Source of the DNA: Sipunculus nudus
Taxonomy: Eukaryota > Annelida > Sipuncula > Golfingiida > Sipunculidae
Reading direction: 5' to 3'
Length of the DNA: 64,000 nucleotides
Assembly (NCBI GenBank): GCA_026874595.1
Contig: CM049322.1
Span: 33,622,340-33,686,339, forward strand
Shown here one piece after another: positions 1 through 10,700 of this stretch (its first letter is position 1; each line of letters begins with the position of its first letter). Both the position numbers and the translations under genes were made by a program. The notes under the pieces were generated by a model, which was given only the letters and a program-made list of their open reading frames with translations, had not been told where the DNA came from and made no database searches.

Positions 1-273
1 ATATATTTTCATCTCCTGTATTGTAAAGAGCTACCTTAATACAGTTTAATTCAGAACGTATTTGACCAAGGAAAATATTGAACAAAATATCTTTTTCAGA
101 ACATCTTTGCCTGTGTATAAACATTTTGGCTTGTAATATTATAAAATTCAGATTATCTACATGAATCGATTTCGTTTGATCGTTAGACCCAAACAGAATT
201 GTGTTGAGTGATAATGAAAGTTTTATTTTATCATACTTTTCCCATAATGGTTCAAATTTATTCCAAAATGAGT

Positions 274-546
274 TCAATATGGACATGAGAAGAATATGTG
301 TTCCATGGAGTCAACATTCGATTTGCAGTAGTCACATATATTATTTTCTACAAGTTTCATGTGGTGAAGTCTCCCCTTGTACAGAATTATTTTATGCATA
401 AATCTAAAATGAAAATCTTGTGTTTGAATACTACTCACATATCTCAGCAGTTCGCTTATAAATATATAAAATTGATTAAGACTAATGATGTAGTTTTGTT
501 TCCAGTAAGCAAAAGCTGTTGGTTCTTCGTATTTTGTTTTTATCAA
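274..546 (-). pseudogene. LINE C-terminal zinc-binding region
   Basis: The 90-codon frame ends ICDYCKSNVDSMEHIFFSCP. This matches the CxxC...H...C zinc-binding module found downstream of many LINE reverse transcriptases (zf-RVT type). Upstream in the frame, FRFMHKIILYKGRLHHM matches the stretch normally before this module. It is collinear with the RT on the same strand and marks the end of the degenerate ORF2. Confidence 0.75.
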
Positions 547-1399
547 TATATTATAAATATGTTTACATTTATTTGATTTGTTTTAAAATTCTGTGCTGTC
601 TTGACCATCTGGTGTTTAAGGTCTTAGAATTAATAACTGACTTCTCCAATGTTTTGGTATTGCATTAATTATACCATAATATTCAATAAAATTTATATTT
701 ATCTTATAGTTCTGTTTCAACTCTTCCATTGATAAGATGGCTGAATTCTTGATCAAGTCCCTGACACGCAGAATCCCTGTATATACCAATGTTTATAAAA
801 TATACCCTTTGAACCGTTATCTGTTGTTATAAATGTATTATACCAGATTATATCTTTTTCGATATGTTTGCAGGTGGTCGGTGATGCGTGAGATCAAATT
901 TCTTAAGCGTATTAATAACATTCACATAGAAGGGTGGCAAGTCTCGAGGAGTATTTAATAGGCAACGACTATGGAGTATATCTCTGAAGGACATAAAAGC
1001 CTTCCCCAGGTAAACATTTACTAAATTTTCTATAACCGAATTAGGTCTTCCCAGAGTTTTGCTAAATCAGCTAGCCTTTATTGCTTTGTTCTGTATTTCT
1101 ATGTCTGGAAGCTTTAAACCCCTTATGTGAACAGTCCTTATCAACACATAATGTTTTATCTTTGGTGGTCGGTCATTCCATATAAATGAATTGATACTGC
1201 GCTGTGCCTCTTTTATATATAAATCTGGTATATTTAACATGGACATATATTACATTAGCTTTGACAGACCGATAGTTTTAGTGATTAAAATCTTGCCTTT
1301 ATGTGTTAGTGAACTCGACACCATGAATTCAACAGTACTTTCATTTTTCTCTATTCTTTCCTTTAAATTATGTTCCGCAGTTTCAGGTTAGCTTCTACA

Positions 1400-2260
1400 A
1401 AATGTTATCCCCAGTGCACGAAATTTACCAACGGTCCATCTGACTGGTAGATCACCGTCCTCTTTCCCTGCTCTGCAGCCTAACCACAGGGCTTACGTTT
1501 TATCTAGATTTGCTTTTAAGCCCGATTTTTTTTTCAAAATTATTAAAATTTTCGAGAAGCCGTTTTCCTGACACCAGATCTAATTGACTTGTCGTTTCGG
1601 ATATTAATCGACAATAATTTAAGTGCCAAAACATATAGAATGGGCGATAATGGACACCCTTGTCGAACTCCCCGCTTTATTAGATATCGATCTGACATAA
1701 AACCATTGTTCGTTACACAACTACTTATGTCCGTATAAAGAACCTTAACCCATTCCTGATAGTAACTGGGTATATTATATTCATTTAATGTTTGCCATAA
1801 GAAATCCCATTCTAAGGTGTCAAAAGCCTTTTCTAGGTCGACCAGGATTAGTAAATCTGGAATTTTATGTATAGAGGATAAGTTTATAACATCTTGTATT
1901 ATTCTTACATTTTCACACTAATATATCGGCCTGGCAAAAACCTGTTTGGTTTGGGTGTATAAGGTGAGATAAATATGGTTTCAGCCTGTTTGACAAAGCT
2001 TTAGCTATTATTTTATAATCAATTGGGAGAAGTGAAATTGGCCGCCAGTTTTTTATTAAAATTTTGTTTTTATCTTTTTTTTTAATTAGCGATATTAGGC
2101 CCCTTTTTTGTTCTACTGAAAGCGACTTAACTCTGAATGAATAATTTATACACTGTAAGAATAAATCCGATATACTATCCCAGAAAAATAAATAAAATTC
2201 AGAAGTGAAACCATCGAGTCCAGGGCTTTTCCCCGGCTTGAATTCTTTTAATGCACGGTG
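1400..2260 (-). pseudogene. LINE reverse transcriptase domain, multiply frameshifted
   Basis: Translating the minus strand gives the classical RT blocks in order: GKSPGLDG, WRPISLLPIDYKI, FLPGRYIS, the motif A block LVDLEKAFDTLEWDF, then GVRQGCPLSPILYVLA. They are spread over several frames. After the PLSP block the sequence continues through SINIRNDKSIRSG and then jumps to the post-catalytic GLKANLDKT region at about 1500, so the FADD/YADD segment is deleted. Family knowledge places this with the L1/Tx1 lineage, but the branch cannot be fixed by eye. Confidence 0.85.
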
Positions 2261-2618
2261 GCATTCTGCAAGTGTAAGCGTTTTTTTAGCTGTTCTGTCT
2301 CTGGAAAGTTTGGTTTTGGAGTATTCGGTTGGTTAAAGAACACACATTTTATTGGTCCATTTGAATTAGTTCTTTTGGATATATAGAGGTCCCGGTAAAA
2401 ATCATGGCATACTTCTAATATTTTTGTCTGGTCACTAATTAGATTTCCGTCTTTTTCAAGCGTCGAAATGCATTTACCATTATAATTAAACGTGTTTTAA
2501 CTTCTTTTAATTTGCCAAGGGATATTTCATCTTCTGGGTTTTCGTTTGTTTTTACAAACAATTTTTCAAACTCTTTCTTAAGTATTTCTTCCTCTCTTTT
2601 CTTCCGCTTTTTTCCGTT

Positions 2619-2897
2619 TTAAATATTGGATTGTGTACCCCCGGATTTGGCACTTAACTGTGTCCCACACTGTATGTTTATTTCCACTTCATTATATTTG
2701 GTTATTTTACATAAAAGGGATTTTATTAAATGTACATATTCAACTTCTAATAACAATTCATTATTAAATTTCCAATAGCTTGGACCTCTTTTCTTTTGTA
2801 AGTTTGATTGAAATGTCACCGTTATTAAGCAGTGATCTGAGATTGTGGACGCTTTTATTTCGGAAGATTTTAGAGAGGGGAGTAATGTTTCTGACAT
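2619..2897 (-). pseudogene. LINE endonuclease C-terminus and linker
   Basis: A 92-codon frame contains ISDHCLITVTF, the terminal SDH block of APE endonucleases, where the His is catalytic. It continues into the poorly conserved linker that leads to the reverse transcriptase. It sits downstream of the broken endonuclease frame at 3068-3532 with the spacing expected for one ORF2. Stops separate it from both neighbours. Confidence 0.75.
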
Positions 2898-3067
2898 TAA
2901 CCAAAAGTCTAATCTCGAAGCAACCCAGGGATTTTGCTGGACTCGTGTATATTAACTATTTGTAGGGTTCATCGATCACCAGGCATCAAAAAGAGAAAAG
3001 CTTTTACACATATCCTGTATTTTAATCCCTGAAGGACTTATCTTTTCGCTTGGCCCGCCTTTCTTGT

Positions 3068-3532
3068 CTAATGCTGGATCAAGTATAATATTAAAGTCTC
3101 CCCGAGTATGATTGTATTATCAATGTACGGAGTTATGTATGTTCTTAAGGTATCTATCACAGCAACTTGATCCTTCAGGTGGTCTTTGGTAGGCATGTAA
3201 ATATTAACTACTATGAAATTCTCTTCATCAATGACACAATCGATTAGTAATATCCGACCAGAAGGGTCTTTCTGTGATGTGTTAATAGTAATTTTAAGAT
3301 CGTTGGTCCACAAAATTGGAACTCCTTTACTTTTATTTGATCCATGCGCAAATTCGATTTTACTACCCCATTCTTGTGACCAAATTGGTTCATCTTTAGA
3401 TTTTCTAATAGTTTCCTGTAAAAATGTCACTGTCTTTTTATAATCTCTTAAATATGTAAATATTTTCTGCCTTTTGACATAATTTTTCATTCCTCTTACA
3501 TTAAGACTGTTAATTTGGAAATTGAATGACAT
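3068..3532 (-). pseudogene. LINE APE endonuclease domain, N-terminal part
   Basis: The 154-codon frame starts with NSLNVRGM, the first conserved block of APE-type endonucleases (N for metal coordination). It follows with FLQETIRK (the catalytic-Glu block) and VVNIYMPT. The GGDFN block near 3095-3110 is broken by a one-base loss, so the frame ends in unrelated residues; the neighbouring frame continues with DFNIILDPALDKKGG. The C-terminal SDHCLI block of the same domain is at about 2835 in the next open frame (2619-2897). The enzyme would nick target DNA for reverse transcription, but this copy is inactive. Confidence 0.85.
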
Positions 3533-3646
3533 GATAATTTGATTATATTTCTCAATGCATTTTGCACCGAGTCTGTAGAGAGAGCATTCATTAAGAATCG
3601 GGTAAATTTATCCGATTCCATTGACTCAAGTGGGTCCATTTCTCTC

Positions 3647-3880
3647 TCACTGTCTGTCCGGATTTCCTGGCGCATTTGGGAAAGCGGCTCCTCCTCTGAA
3701 TCGCAACTCTCTTATGTATTCTGATTTTTTTGTAAGTTGATTGGGAGAATTTGTAGAGGAATCACTCAAAACTCTCTTAGGAGTGTCCTTGGATTTAGGG
3801 GGGTCTACTCGGGGGGCTGGGGTTTTGTTACGAATTTTCGGTGCACCCTGTGATCCTCGAGCCCTATTGTTACTAGACAT
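3647..3880 (-). pseudogene. ORF1-like remnant of the LINE
   Basis: A 77-codon open frame starts MSSNNRARGSQGAPK and is rich in Pro, Lys and Ser, as the disordered N-terminus of a LINE nucleic-acid-binding ORF1 protein can be. Near 3720 the coding signal appears to move to another frame, which reads SCDSEEEPLSQMRQEIRT and continues to about 3540, directly before the endonuclease frame. This is much shorter than usual ORF1 proteins, with no RRM or zinc knuckle visible. The assignment rests mainly on position upstream of the endonuclease. Confidence 0.5.
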
Positions 3881-3899
3881 TGGTATCTAATCTTAACCT

Positions 3900-4430
3900 T
3901 TCTGTTATAACAAATGCAAGTGCGTGCCACTTGTTATATTATGTAGTTTTGTCCAATAAAGTAAAGCAGTGAAATTAATTGTTTGAAAATTAAGTTGGAA
4001 GATATGTTGATAGAATGAAGAATAAATGCAAAACTTTACTGTCCTGTTTAAAAAGAGGCCTTCAGAGTGGCATTGAAGGGTATCGTGTGCCAGTTTTGCA
4101 CAGGTTACTCAGTACAATATCCACTAATTACGCTAAAATTAGATTACATATAGTGTTCATTTTTTCACACCTACTAAAGATAAGTATGCTACATATATTG
4201 GTGAAATATAACTATTCTTCGGCAACAATAACCTATTCAATATTTCCAAAAAACAGCGGAACCGATCTAACTTCCCCATACTCCTGAAGCGCCATCTACC
4301 GTCCTGTTTATATTGCATATGCACTTTTATACTTGTACATATCCTTTGTGTTAACATTTGTAAACTAAAATAAATTTATATATATATATATATATATATC
4401 CATGTATATGTGATCAAAATATATATCTTT
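3900..4430. other. Intergenic, no gene seen; TA tract near 4377-4400
   Basis: Between the LINE 5' end and the lectin gene I see no convincing exon. The open frames at 4015-4287 and 4157-4357 overlap on opposite strands, have no recognisable motif and look fortuitous. A short TA microsatellite ends the stretch. Confidence 0.5.
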
Positions 4431-4432
4431 AC

Positions 4433-4501
4433 AAACAGTCGGTGTTGCTGTTGTCGCTGTGTTTTCAAAATTCTTCTCACTAGAAGTTGATATATCGGAC
4501 C
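4433..4501 (-). CDS. Possible CTLR1 exon 6, Ser/Thr-rich stalk
   Basis: An AATCACAG acceptor and a GTAAAG donor frame a 69-bp exon that fits the phase-1 pattern. It encodes SDISTSSEKNFENTATTATP, a Ser/Thr-rich stretch likely to be O-glycosylated. No CTLR2 counterpart was found, where the CTLD2 exon joins a transmembrane exon directly. It is supported only by splice signals, phase and composition. Confidence 0.35.
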
Positions 4502-5335
4502 CTGTGATTAGTGAATAACATTTTCTTTTAAAACTCACACTTATGTCTATAACCTAGAGTGGTGGATGTTAAATATCGGTAAAGATAATACACAGAGAAT
4601 ACATGAGCCTACTGCAAAGCAAGAGCAAAGCGAAGAGACGTGTTACTTAAAGTAAATTTCTATGAAGCAGAATGGCGTAGAGAGGTAGGGGCTACATGGC
4701 GTATTAACCCCGGTTAATATGGTTTGGCGTAGAAAAATAAAGGCTATATAGAGTATTTTCCTGTAAAAAATGATCAGTACAAGAGCAAACCATGCACGAC
4801 GAAAGTCACATAATATAGAAATAATAATTATGTTTTTTTTTTAATCCGAACTTTTAAACATGCGATACATACCTCTTTGCGTCGACTTATACATATCTGT
4901 TCCTTTTCCGTGAGGATCGTTCGACCCGTGATCTGGACTACATAATACGTCAACTGTACTATTACATGAAAGAGGTTGCCAGACAATGTAACTTTTACTT
5001 GTCAGCCTTGCAACTATGCATTCCTTAGCATAATCGCTTGTTGACGGGTCCGTGTCCCAAAAAGAATAGTCCAATTCCACTTCTACAGTAAAATCAATTG
5101 TTGATAAGTTGACTTAATTTCTTTTGTTTCAGTTTATTCTTACATCTATCACACTTTCCGAACATCATGTCAATACAAAATAACAGAGATTGATCTTTAT
5201 TCAATATCAATATTAAAAACAGACCTTTGATTTTTACATTTTAAACATCTATATGAACTTTTTTTATTAGATGATTCTCTCACGCAAATCATGGGTCAAT
5301 TTTAAAATCATCCAATGTTATTATTATTGATATAA

Positions 5336-5391
<56 letters not shown>

Positions 5392-6826
5392 GTATATAAA
5401 TATAAACACATGTACATACTCATGTTAGTTAATCAATTTCACCTTTGCCGTCCATTTCTATTCGAAGGGAATATGCACCAACCCATAGTGATGTCCCTAT
5501 GTTCATGTCTTTAAGATAACAAGTCATATGTGATGGGTCTGGTATTACAGCTAGTTCACCTCCCCATGTTTTGCATGCTGCTTTCGCCGTCCACCAGTCT
5601 GTCTTTGAGTGATGCACGGAGTAAATAACATTCCCAATGTGGAGCCAGTTTATTAATGGTATTCCTGGCGGCCTAAATGTTTCTGAAATAATAAAAAGCA
5701 CTATATTATTTTAAAACTTAAATTAGGTATTTAAAATAAACCGCCCAATGCACCTGATATTATTTTATTACACTGAATTGACCAATTTTAGGACGTAGCT
5801 GCCATAGTTATATAAATGGTTTTACTAATCTTTAGGACCTCCTTACCGTTATGACTGCAAAGGTATGCTTGTTGTACATTGCAATGGGACCCCTCAAAGG
5901 AAGAAGCAGTGATGGTAACACAGCCTTTCTGAGATATAGTTTGAACTGGTGGACAAATAACATTTTGTCGTTGGACATGAATAATAGGGGAACGAGATGT
6001 AACAGAAATTACTGTACAATAATTCAAATTAACACGCATGGGTCTCTATATTGTAGAACAACTTGCATACACAATCGGTCCCAGTTTACACAGATGTTTA
6101 AGCCCCGATATTTATTGCACACTAATGGAGTCATCGGGTGAAAATACTAATAGATAATGTATGAAATAAAACACAGACAAACCAAAATCTTCGCCATTTA
6201 TCCATTTTGTTTGGTTTAGGTATCCTAGTGTGAAATTAAGCCACACTGAAGTCAAATTGTTTCGCTTCATGCTACCAAGTAACCGGTGATATTCCTCTGG
6301 TGTTGCGTAAGCAGGGAGGCCAAAAACTATATCTGCTTCAGATAGGTTTCCACAAAAATTGTATGCTTGCACCCACGTCATGTTAGACGAAACACTATCC
6401 CTCGCACCTGTTAGAAAGATTTTATCGAATAAAAAATATTACATCAAATTGGCCCATAATTACATTTTATGCGTTAGACCTATGTTGAAAATATATTTAC
6501 TATTGTTCTCATAATTGTGTTTAAATTGCATTTTAAAATAAAATGTTTCAATTTTGAGTTGAAATGAATTAGAAAAAAAAAAACATATTATTTTTACGCA
6601 TTATTCTGGAATCATCGGAGTTAACCATAAATGTTTATGTTGACATATTGTATTATAGTCCTTTACAATTTTATATTACCTATCACATTATTGGATAAAT
6701 AAGTTTCCCTTCAATCCCTTCAATCGTTTCCCTTCAGAAAGCCTTTTGAATGAGTCTTTTGTTACCTGCCCTGATCCAGAAAATACTGAAAAGAATCCAC
6801 CTTATGACAAGCAGCGAAGGAATCAT
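4433..6826 (-). CDS. CTLR1: two-CTLD lectin-like protein gene (5 firm exons, 1 tentative)
   Basis: Exons in transcript order: 6766-6826 (signal peptide), 6183-6407 and 5847-5945 (CTLD1), 5443-5682 and 4873-5082 (CTLD2), and tentatively 4433-4501. Every junction has GT/AG borders and phase 1, and the five firm exons match CTLR2 in length to the base. They encode about 278 residues: an Ile/Trp/Phe-rich signal sequence, a short CTLD with N-glycosylation sequons, then a more typical CTLD with YSVHHSKTDWWTAKAACKTW, LAVIPDPS, LWVGA and a closing C...LC. No EPN/QPD or WND calcium-sugar motif is present, so canonical sugar binding is doubtful. No transmembrane exon is seen here; the 3' end may lie left of the inserted LINE. 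Confidence 0.88.
4873..5082 (-). CDS. CTLR1 exon 5, CTLD2 C-terminal half and linker
   Basis: The 210-bp exon begins after a CTGTAG acceptor and ends at a GTATGT donor. It encodes DYSFWDTD, ECIVARLTSKSYIVWQPL, SCNSTVDVLC and a polar linker. The Cys trio and the Trp fit the CTLD long-loop and C-terminal strands. The usual WND calcium motif is not visible before the second Cys. Confidence 0.9.
5314..5392. repeat. ATT/TTA trinucleotide microsatellite in a CTLR1 intron
   Basis: About 75 bases of near-perfect TTA repeats lie in the intron between CTLR1 exons 4 and 5. CTLR2 instead has TATC and TA repeats at the equivalent place. Confidence 0.95.
5443..5682 (-). CDS. CTLR1 exon 4, CTLD2 N-terminal half
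   Basis: The 240-bp exon has a TTATTTCAG acceptor and a GTGAAA donor. It encodes ETFRPPGIPLINWLHIGN, YSVHHSKTDWWTAKAACKTW, GGELAVIPDPS and SLWVGAYS. These are CTLD strand 1, helix 1 with its Cys, helix 2 and the WIGL-type core (here LWVGA). Confidence 0.92.
5847..5945 (-). CDS. CTLR1 exon 3, CTLD1 C-terminal half
   Basis: The 99-bp exon is bordered by an acceptor ending CCACCAG and the donor GTAAGG. It encodes ISQKGCVTITASSFEGSHC followed by NVQQAYLCSHN. The C...C...LC spacing is the closing part of a CTLD, shorter than usual. The matching CTLR2 exon reads ISEQGCVTITGFSFE and has the same length. Confidence 0.88.
6183..6407 (-). CDS. CTLR1 exon 2, CTLD1 N-terminal half
   Basis: The acceptor TTTCTAACAG precedes 6407 and the donor GTTTGT follows 6183; the length is 225 bp, as in CTLR2. 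It encodes NMTWVQAYNFCGNLSEAD, a TPEEYHRLL helix region and NLTSVWLNFTLG, then WINGEDF. The W, A, C and VWL positions fit the first half of a C-type lectin-like fold. Sequons NMT, NLS, NLT, NFT and NQT suggest heavy N-glycosylation. Confidence 0.88.
6766..6826 (-). CDS. CTLR1 exon 1, signal peptide
   Basis: The ATG at 6826-6824 opens a 61-bp exon encoding MIPSLLVIRWILFSIFWIRA, a hydrophobic signal sequence, ending at a GTAACA donor in phase 1. CTLR2 has a 61-bp signal exon in the same place and phase. Joining to 6407 creates a Gly codon and then ARDSVSSNMTW. I chose this start over a longer frame in another phase because only this one splices in frame. Confidence 0.8.
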
Positions 6827-7735
6827 TTCTGATTTTTCCAAAATTACAAGTAGATTTATTCAGTAATATTCTGAAATTGAACAGAAAGGAAAGCTGTCGC
6901 TTCAAACAAAATATTAAATGAAAATCATATTCACATGGTTTTGTACTCATGTAAAACAACTGAGTAATATTCTTCATAACCAAGGTTTGATTCGTGTAAT
7001 ATTTATCCTGAACAAAAAAGTCTATTTAAATGGTTGTTGCTGTAATATACACTAGTATTTGTAAGTACTACGTGATCGAAGGGAACTTATAACACTGAAG
7101 CATTACATTTCTTGGTCTATCAAATTCCAGGAAAAATAAATCAAATTGTTTCCTTTTAAATCAATTGATTTATCTTTTGCAAGAGAAATAGCATACACTG
7201 CTCATTTTCGAGGGCATATCCTTGTGTACACAGAACATCTATATAGTTGTAGTTAGATCAAGTTTGGCCTTGTATGATGGAACAGAATGTTCATTGTGCC
7301 ATAGGTATGATCGTACAAGCACATACCTATGTCCCAAAAATACAGACATATGACTCCTACACACCATGTATACAAAACTAAAATTTTGAAGATTTGATAT
7401 TAACAAAATATATATGATTGATACATCGTTCCACGATAGATCCACAAAGTAGGCCAGATGATATGAGCCTTAGATTTAGAAAAATAACAATTTAGCAAAA
7501 AAACTCACCTTTTTTATCAAGCATACGTTTAAATATGGGAATGCTCTATCCCTGGTCATTATACTGATAAGTGGAATATACAGTTGGATAATGCCTGGTA
7601 ACAAATAAAAGGAAGGGTTATAATAATAAGTTTTGAGTCGTTTCATTTGTTTACATATTCTTTAGGCTTAACATGTTTTCAAGCACTTGACATGTTTGTG
7701 CTAAATCCTTGTTTATGTTGTTGTTTAATAAACAA
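6827..7735. other. CTLR1 upstream region, no gene seen
   Basis: This stretch should hold the CTLR1 promoter and any 5' UTR. A GTGAGT donor-like site at about 7508 on the minus strand could end an untranslated exon, but nothing else supports it. Short open frames here have no recognisable protein features. Confidence 0.3.
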
Positions 7736-7737
7736 TA

Positions 7738-7970
7738 TATTAAATAATTTGTGTATACACCTATCAGACAATGCCGTTAATTATCACATTAAACATTGGG
7801 GTTAATCCTAAAGCATATTGATAAACTGAGTAGAAGGTTATATGTGTGGAATCAAGGACGAGGTAGTGGCAATATGCAACTTAGTGACATACTAAACACA
7901 GTGATTGCCTTGCATCTGTCCCTGTTTAGCATTGTTTTCCTAGGGTTCCCATGCGCGACCTTCATTATGA
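7738..7970. repeat. 5' flank of CTLR1, duplicated upstream of CTLR2
   Basis: The stretch with TAAAGCAT.TTGAT, AAGGTTATAT, a GGAC..GGTAG block and ATATGCAAC recurs in the same order at 49380-49530, upstream of CTLR2. The duplication unit that produced the two lectin genes therefore reached at least this far upstream. Confidence 0.7.
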
Positions 7971-8331
7971 GATGCAGGTGATGACATGTTGCGCAACTGT
8001 TTTGTAGTAGACTATTGGTGAGAAGAGACGTTGGTGTATTATTCCTATAAGGCTCTATATAAATAGAGTTCTCATGTTATGTGTCATATTTTTTTTTCTC
8101 GATCTGATGTTGCTTTATGATAATGTCACATGAAGGTATATTATGTATTCATATAACATAAGACTTAAAGCCGAGCACGAGTAATATTCAATAACCACAA
8201 TTCTTCTTAAAATATAAGTTATGCATTATAGGGGTTTTTGGTTTGATGTTTACTGTTGGTACTCATCTCTCGTTCAACAAACGAGGTCTGGTTAATCATT
8301 GATTATATACTGTGGTTGTCTTTTAATTCGC

Positions 8332-8345
8332 GGGGGGGGGGGGGG
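8332..8345. repeat. G14 homopolymer
   Basis: Fourteen consecutive G in AT-rich surroundings, directly after TTCGC. Such runs are prone to slippage and to quadruplex formation between molecules. Confidence 0.95.
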
Positions 8346-8365
8346 TTATTTTTGCGATATCATTT

Positions 8366-8396
8366 ATATTCGCGAATGGAACATAATCGCGAATAT
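8366..8396. repeat. Inverted repeat ATATTCGCGA / TCGCGAATAT
   Basis: Two 10-bp arms (8366-8375 and 8387-8396) are separated by 11 bases. Beside the G14 run and another TTCGC, they look like the subterminal part of an unclassified repeat. Confidence 0.7.
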
Positions 8397-8399
8397 GAA

Positions 8400-9730
8400 A
8401 CCTCGGGAATAAGCTGCCCTTTTATCGAGGATAAACAATAGGGTATGATTCATCTGTACAAATGAGTAAGTGAGCACACCTCTGAAAACATGGTTTATTA
8501 ACCATAAAACGCCGATGGTCCGATATAAAGTCTGATATATTGTTACCCTATTCATACATATATTCATTACATTAGAACTTTAACAAAATATGTACTAAAG
8601 TACAGCATGCGATAGACAGGAAAATATAACGAAAAGACATATGAAAAATATATTTACTTAAGTAGGATATAAATGTTTATAAAGTAAGACAATTATACAA
8701 TTATTTTGGTAATTGAGATTGCATAAACCTAACCATGTAAGGTTTTAGATTGTGCTGATCTTTGGAGAGTGAATATAGCGATTTACTGAAGTAAACGGAA
8801 TCTTGCGGCCTTAGATTGCTTAGCTCTTAATTTAAAAAGGATAGCCAAGAAAAGGGGAAAGATTCAGGTACATAAAGAGAAATGGGATAGCTTATAAAAG
8901 AGTGGATACTTACATAGATGAAGCTGTATAATCTTTTAAACAGAGTTTGAATTATCACAAGATCTGTATATGTATAATCCATTCCGTTTATTCTGCTACC
9001 TCCCATGTGTGTTATGGTTTTGTTGTGACCTTGTTTTATGAATTGATGTCTTGTCTGTAATGCTTTATCTTGTTTGTAAGTATATTATTTGTTTTGTTAA
9101 TAAAAAAAAGATGCATAATCAAGAATAAATTGCTTTGAGAAAAGGAGCATTGCTGGTTTCGTCTGATAAAAATTCTGTAAATAAAACTATATAAAATATC
9201 AGCATGAATTTATTCAGAATATAGAGAATTATCAAATACGCTTTACAAATAATTATCTGAATGTTAATCTATATTTACTCTGATTGTCCACTAAGATACA
9301 GTTTGTCAGAAATGTAGTATACGGAATCAAACGGCAAATGTATTCTTAGACAAAAACAAATGGTATAAGAATTTCTATAATCATGCACATTTAACATAAC
9401 ACGAATTATATAACAATGCATTTATGCGTGTAATCGCCGTATAAATCTGACCAACGTTCTCCGGATATTTGTAGTTTTAATTAAAAACTTACTTTTTGAG
9501 GTATTACTGTGAAAAATAAGATCAGAAAGAAGGAACATCTGTGTTGATTCACAAATCGGTTACAGATACCTATTTGTACTAATACCTCTTTATTTTGTTT
9601 AGAGAGTATAAGCAGAGGAGGGTAATATATAACGAGTGTTGGTCGATCTGTCCTCATTTATTATACCTCAATAGTTGTCTGTTTCTTTTTAAAAACACAC
9701 GCACGTATATGTCGATCAGTACAGATTTAA
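8400..9730. other. No gene or structured repeat seen
   Basis: AT-rich sequence with only short, unconvincing open frames. No splice-site pairs with conserved coding content were found on either strand. Confidence 0.4.
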
Positions 9731-9732
9731 GA

Positions 9733-9735
<3 letters not shown>

Positions 9736-9800
<65 letters not shown>

Positions 9801-9820
9801 AGAGAGAGAGAGAGAGAGAT
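9736..9820. repeat. Compound (TA)n-(GA)n microsatellite
   Basis: About 62 bases of TA are followed by GGAGAGAGAGAGAGAGAGA. The open frames spanning it on both strands consist of Ile-Tyr and Glu-Arg repeats and are not genes. Confidence 0.97.
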
Positions 9821-10225
9821 AGAGAATACCCATCATCTTCCGAATTCCAGTCGGTTGCTTTAACCAGTAAGCTACAACATATCTCTAACCCCTCTCTTTA
9901 ATTTTATAGCAGCCAGCGAAGTGATGTCATGGTAGTGACGACAGAGTGCTACCCACCACATGTTACGGCACGGCGGCTTTGTATGCAGCAGCTTGAACTG
10001 ATCGCCTGATATGGTGAGCGACACATATTGTATATTTGTATGACCAGTCTGTCATCTAGTGTTAGAAATTTTAGGCACTGGCTGTCTAGTACTTAAAACG
10101 TGGAAATTGTAGGAATTATTTTACATAAAACGGAAAAATTCTTGTCCTGCAAGCATTCATGTTAGTGTTTCGGGCAGGATTTCCCCCACGAGCCTACATT
10201 CGTGTACTCTTAAATTGCAACAAAT

Positions 10226-10385
10226 TCGCCCTGTACCAGGACTGGCGGAACCGGAGCCTGACTAGCGGAACTGGACCCCGACTAGCGGCACTGGACCCCG
10301 ATTGGCGGTATAGTACTTGATCCAGACTGGCGGCACAGGACCCAGACTGGAGATACTTGAAGCCGACTGCCGACACTGGCGGCTT
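10226..10385. repeat. Degenerate GC-rich minisatellite, about 20-21-bp unit
   Basis: Units of the form GACTAGCGGAACTGGACCCC recur with drift (GACTGGCGGCACAGGACCCA and similar) about seven times. The region is much richer in GC than its surroundings. The open frame on the minus strand across it is repetitive and unlikely to be coding. Confidence 0.8.
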
Positions 10386-10454
10386 GCAGGCTTCTAGACA
10401 TCGAAGACTTTACATGAATCTTCATTTAAATGAAGATTACTTAATTAAAGTAAA

Positions 10455-10700
10455 TTTTACATAGAGAAACAACATTGAGCACACTGGTTCACGGGATCAA
10501 ACATATTTTAAATAGCTTTGATTCAATTGATGTATTTGAATTTTTATTCACAATGCATTACGTTCGTAATTTTAGCGGCAAATATCTTTGGAAGACAGCG
10601 CTATTTTCATTAATTTTCAATTTTATGGATTAAGTTCTTCCTCAAAACGTTCCTCATTTGTTAAAGTGTCACTTAATTAATAAATAACCGGATTAACGAG
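10455..10700. repeat. Block F copy 1, similar to 53395-53720
   Basis: Starting at GAGAAACA and running through TTCAATTGATGTATTTGAAT, this stretch aligns at roughly 85% by eye with 53400 onwards in the same orientation. Both later contain CATT.TT.AA.GTGTCACTT. No coding content is shared. Confidence 0.75.

Larger units (their letters stand above)
1..3890 (-). mobile_element. Degenerate L1/Tx1-type LINE, 3' end cut by the window edge
   Basis: A non-LTR retrotransposon lies on the minus strand. From its 5' side it shows a short ORF1-like remnant, an APE-type endonuclease, a reverse transcriptase and a CCHC-like zinc-binding region. RT landmarks seen on translation are the KSPGLDG region near 2213-2236, WRPISLLP near 2040, LVDLEKAFDTLEWDF near 1805-1850 and GVRQGCPLSPILY near 1640-1680. 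Frameshifts and stops split every domain. Between about 1500 and 1600 the sequence jumps from the region after GCPLSP to the segment normally after the catalytic FADD/YADD box, so the active-site box is missing. The element is dead. Its 3' end and target-site duplication are outside the window. Confidence 0.9.

Noticed and set aside
9595-9836. Open frames of Ile-Tyr repeats on both strands
   Set aside because: They are translations of a (TA)n-(GA)n microsatellite; the same applies to frames across TA tracts near 25.1, 33.3, 55.8 and 63.2 kb.
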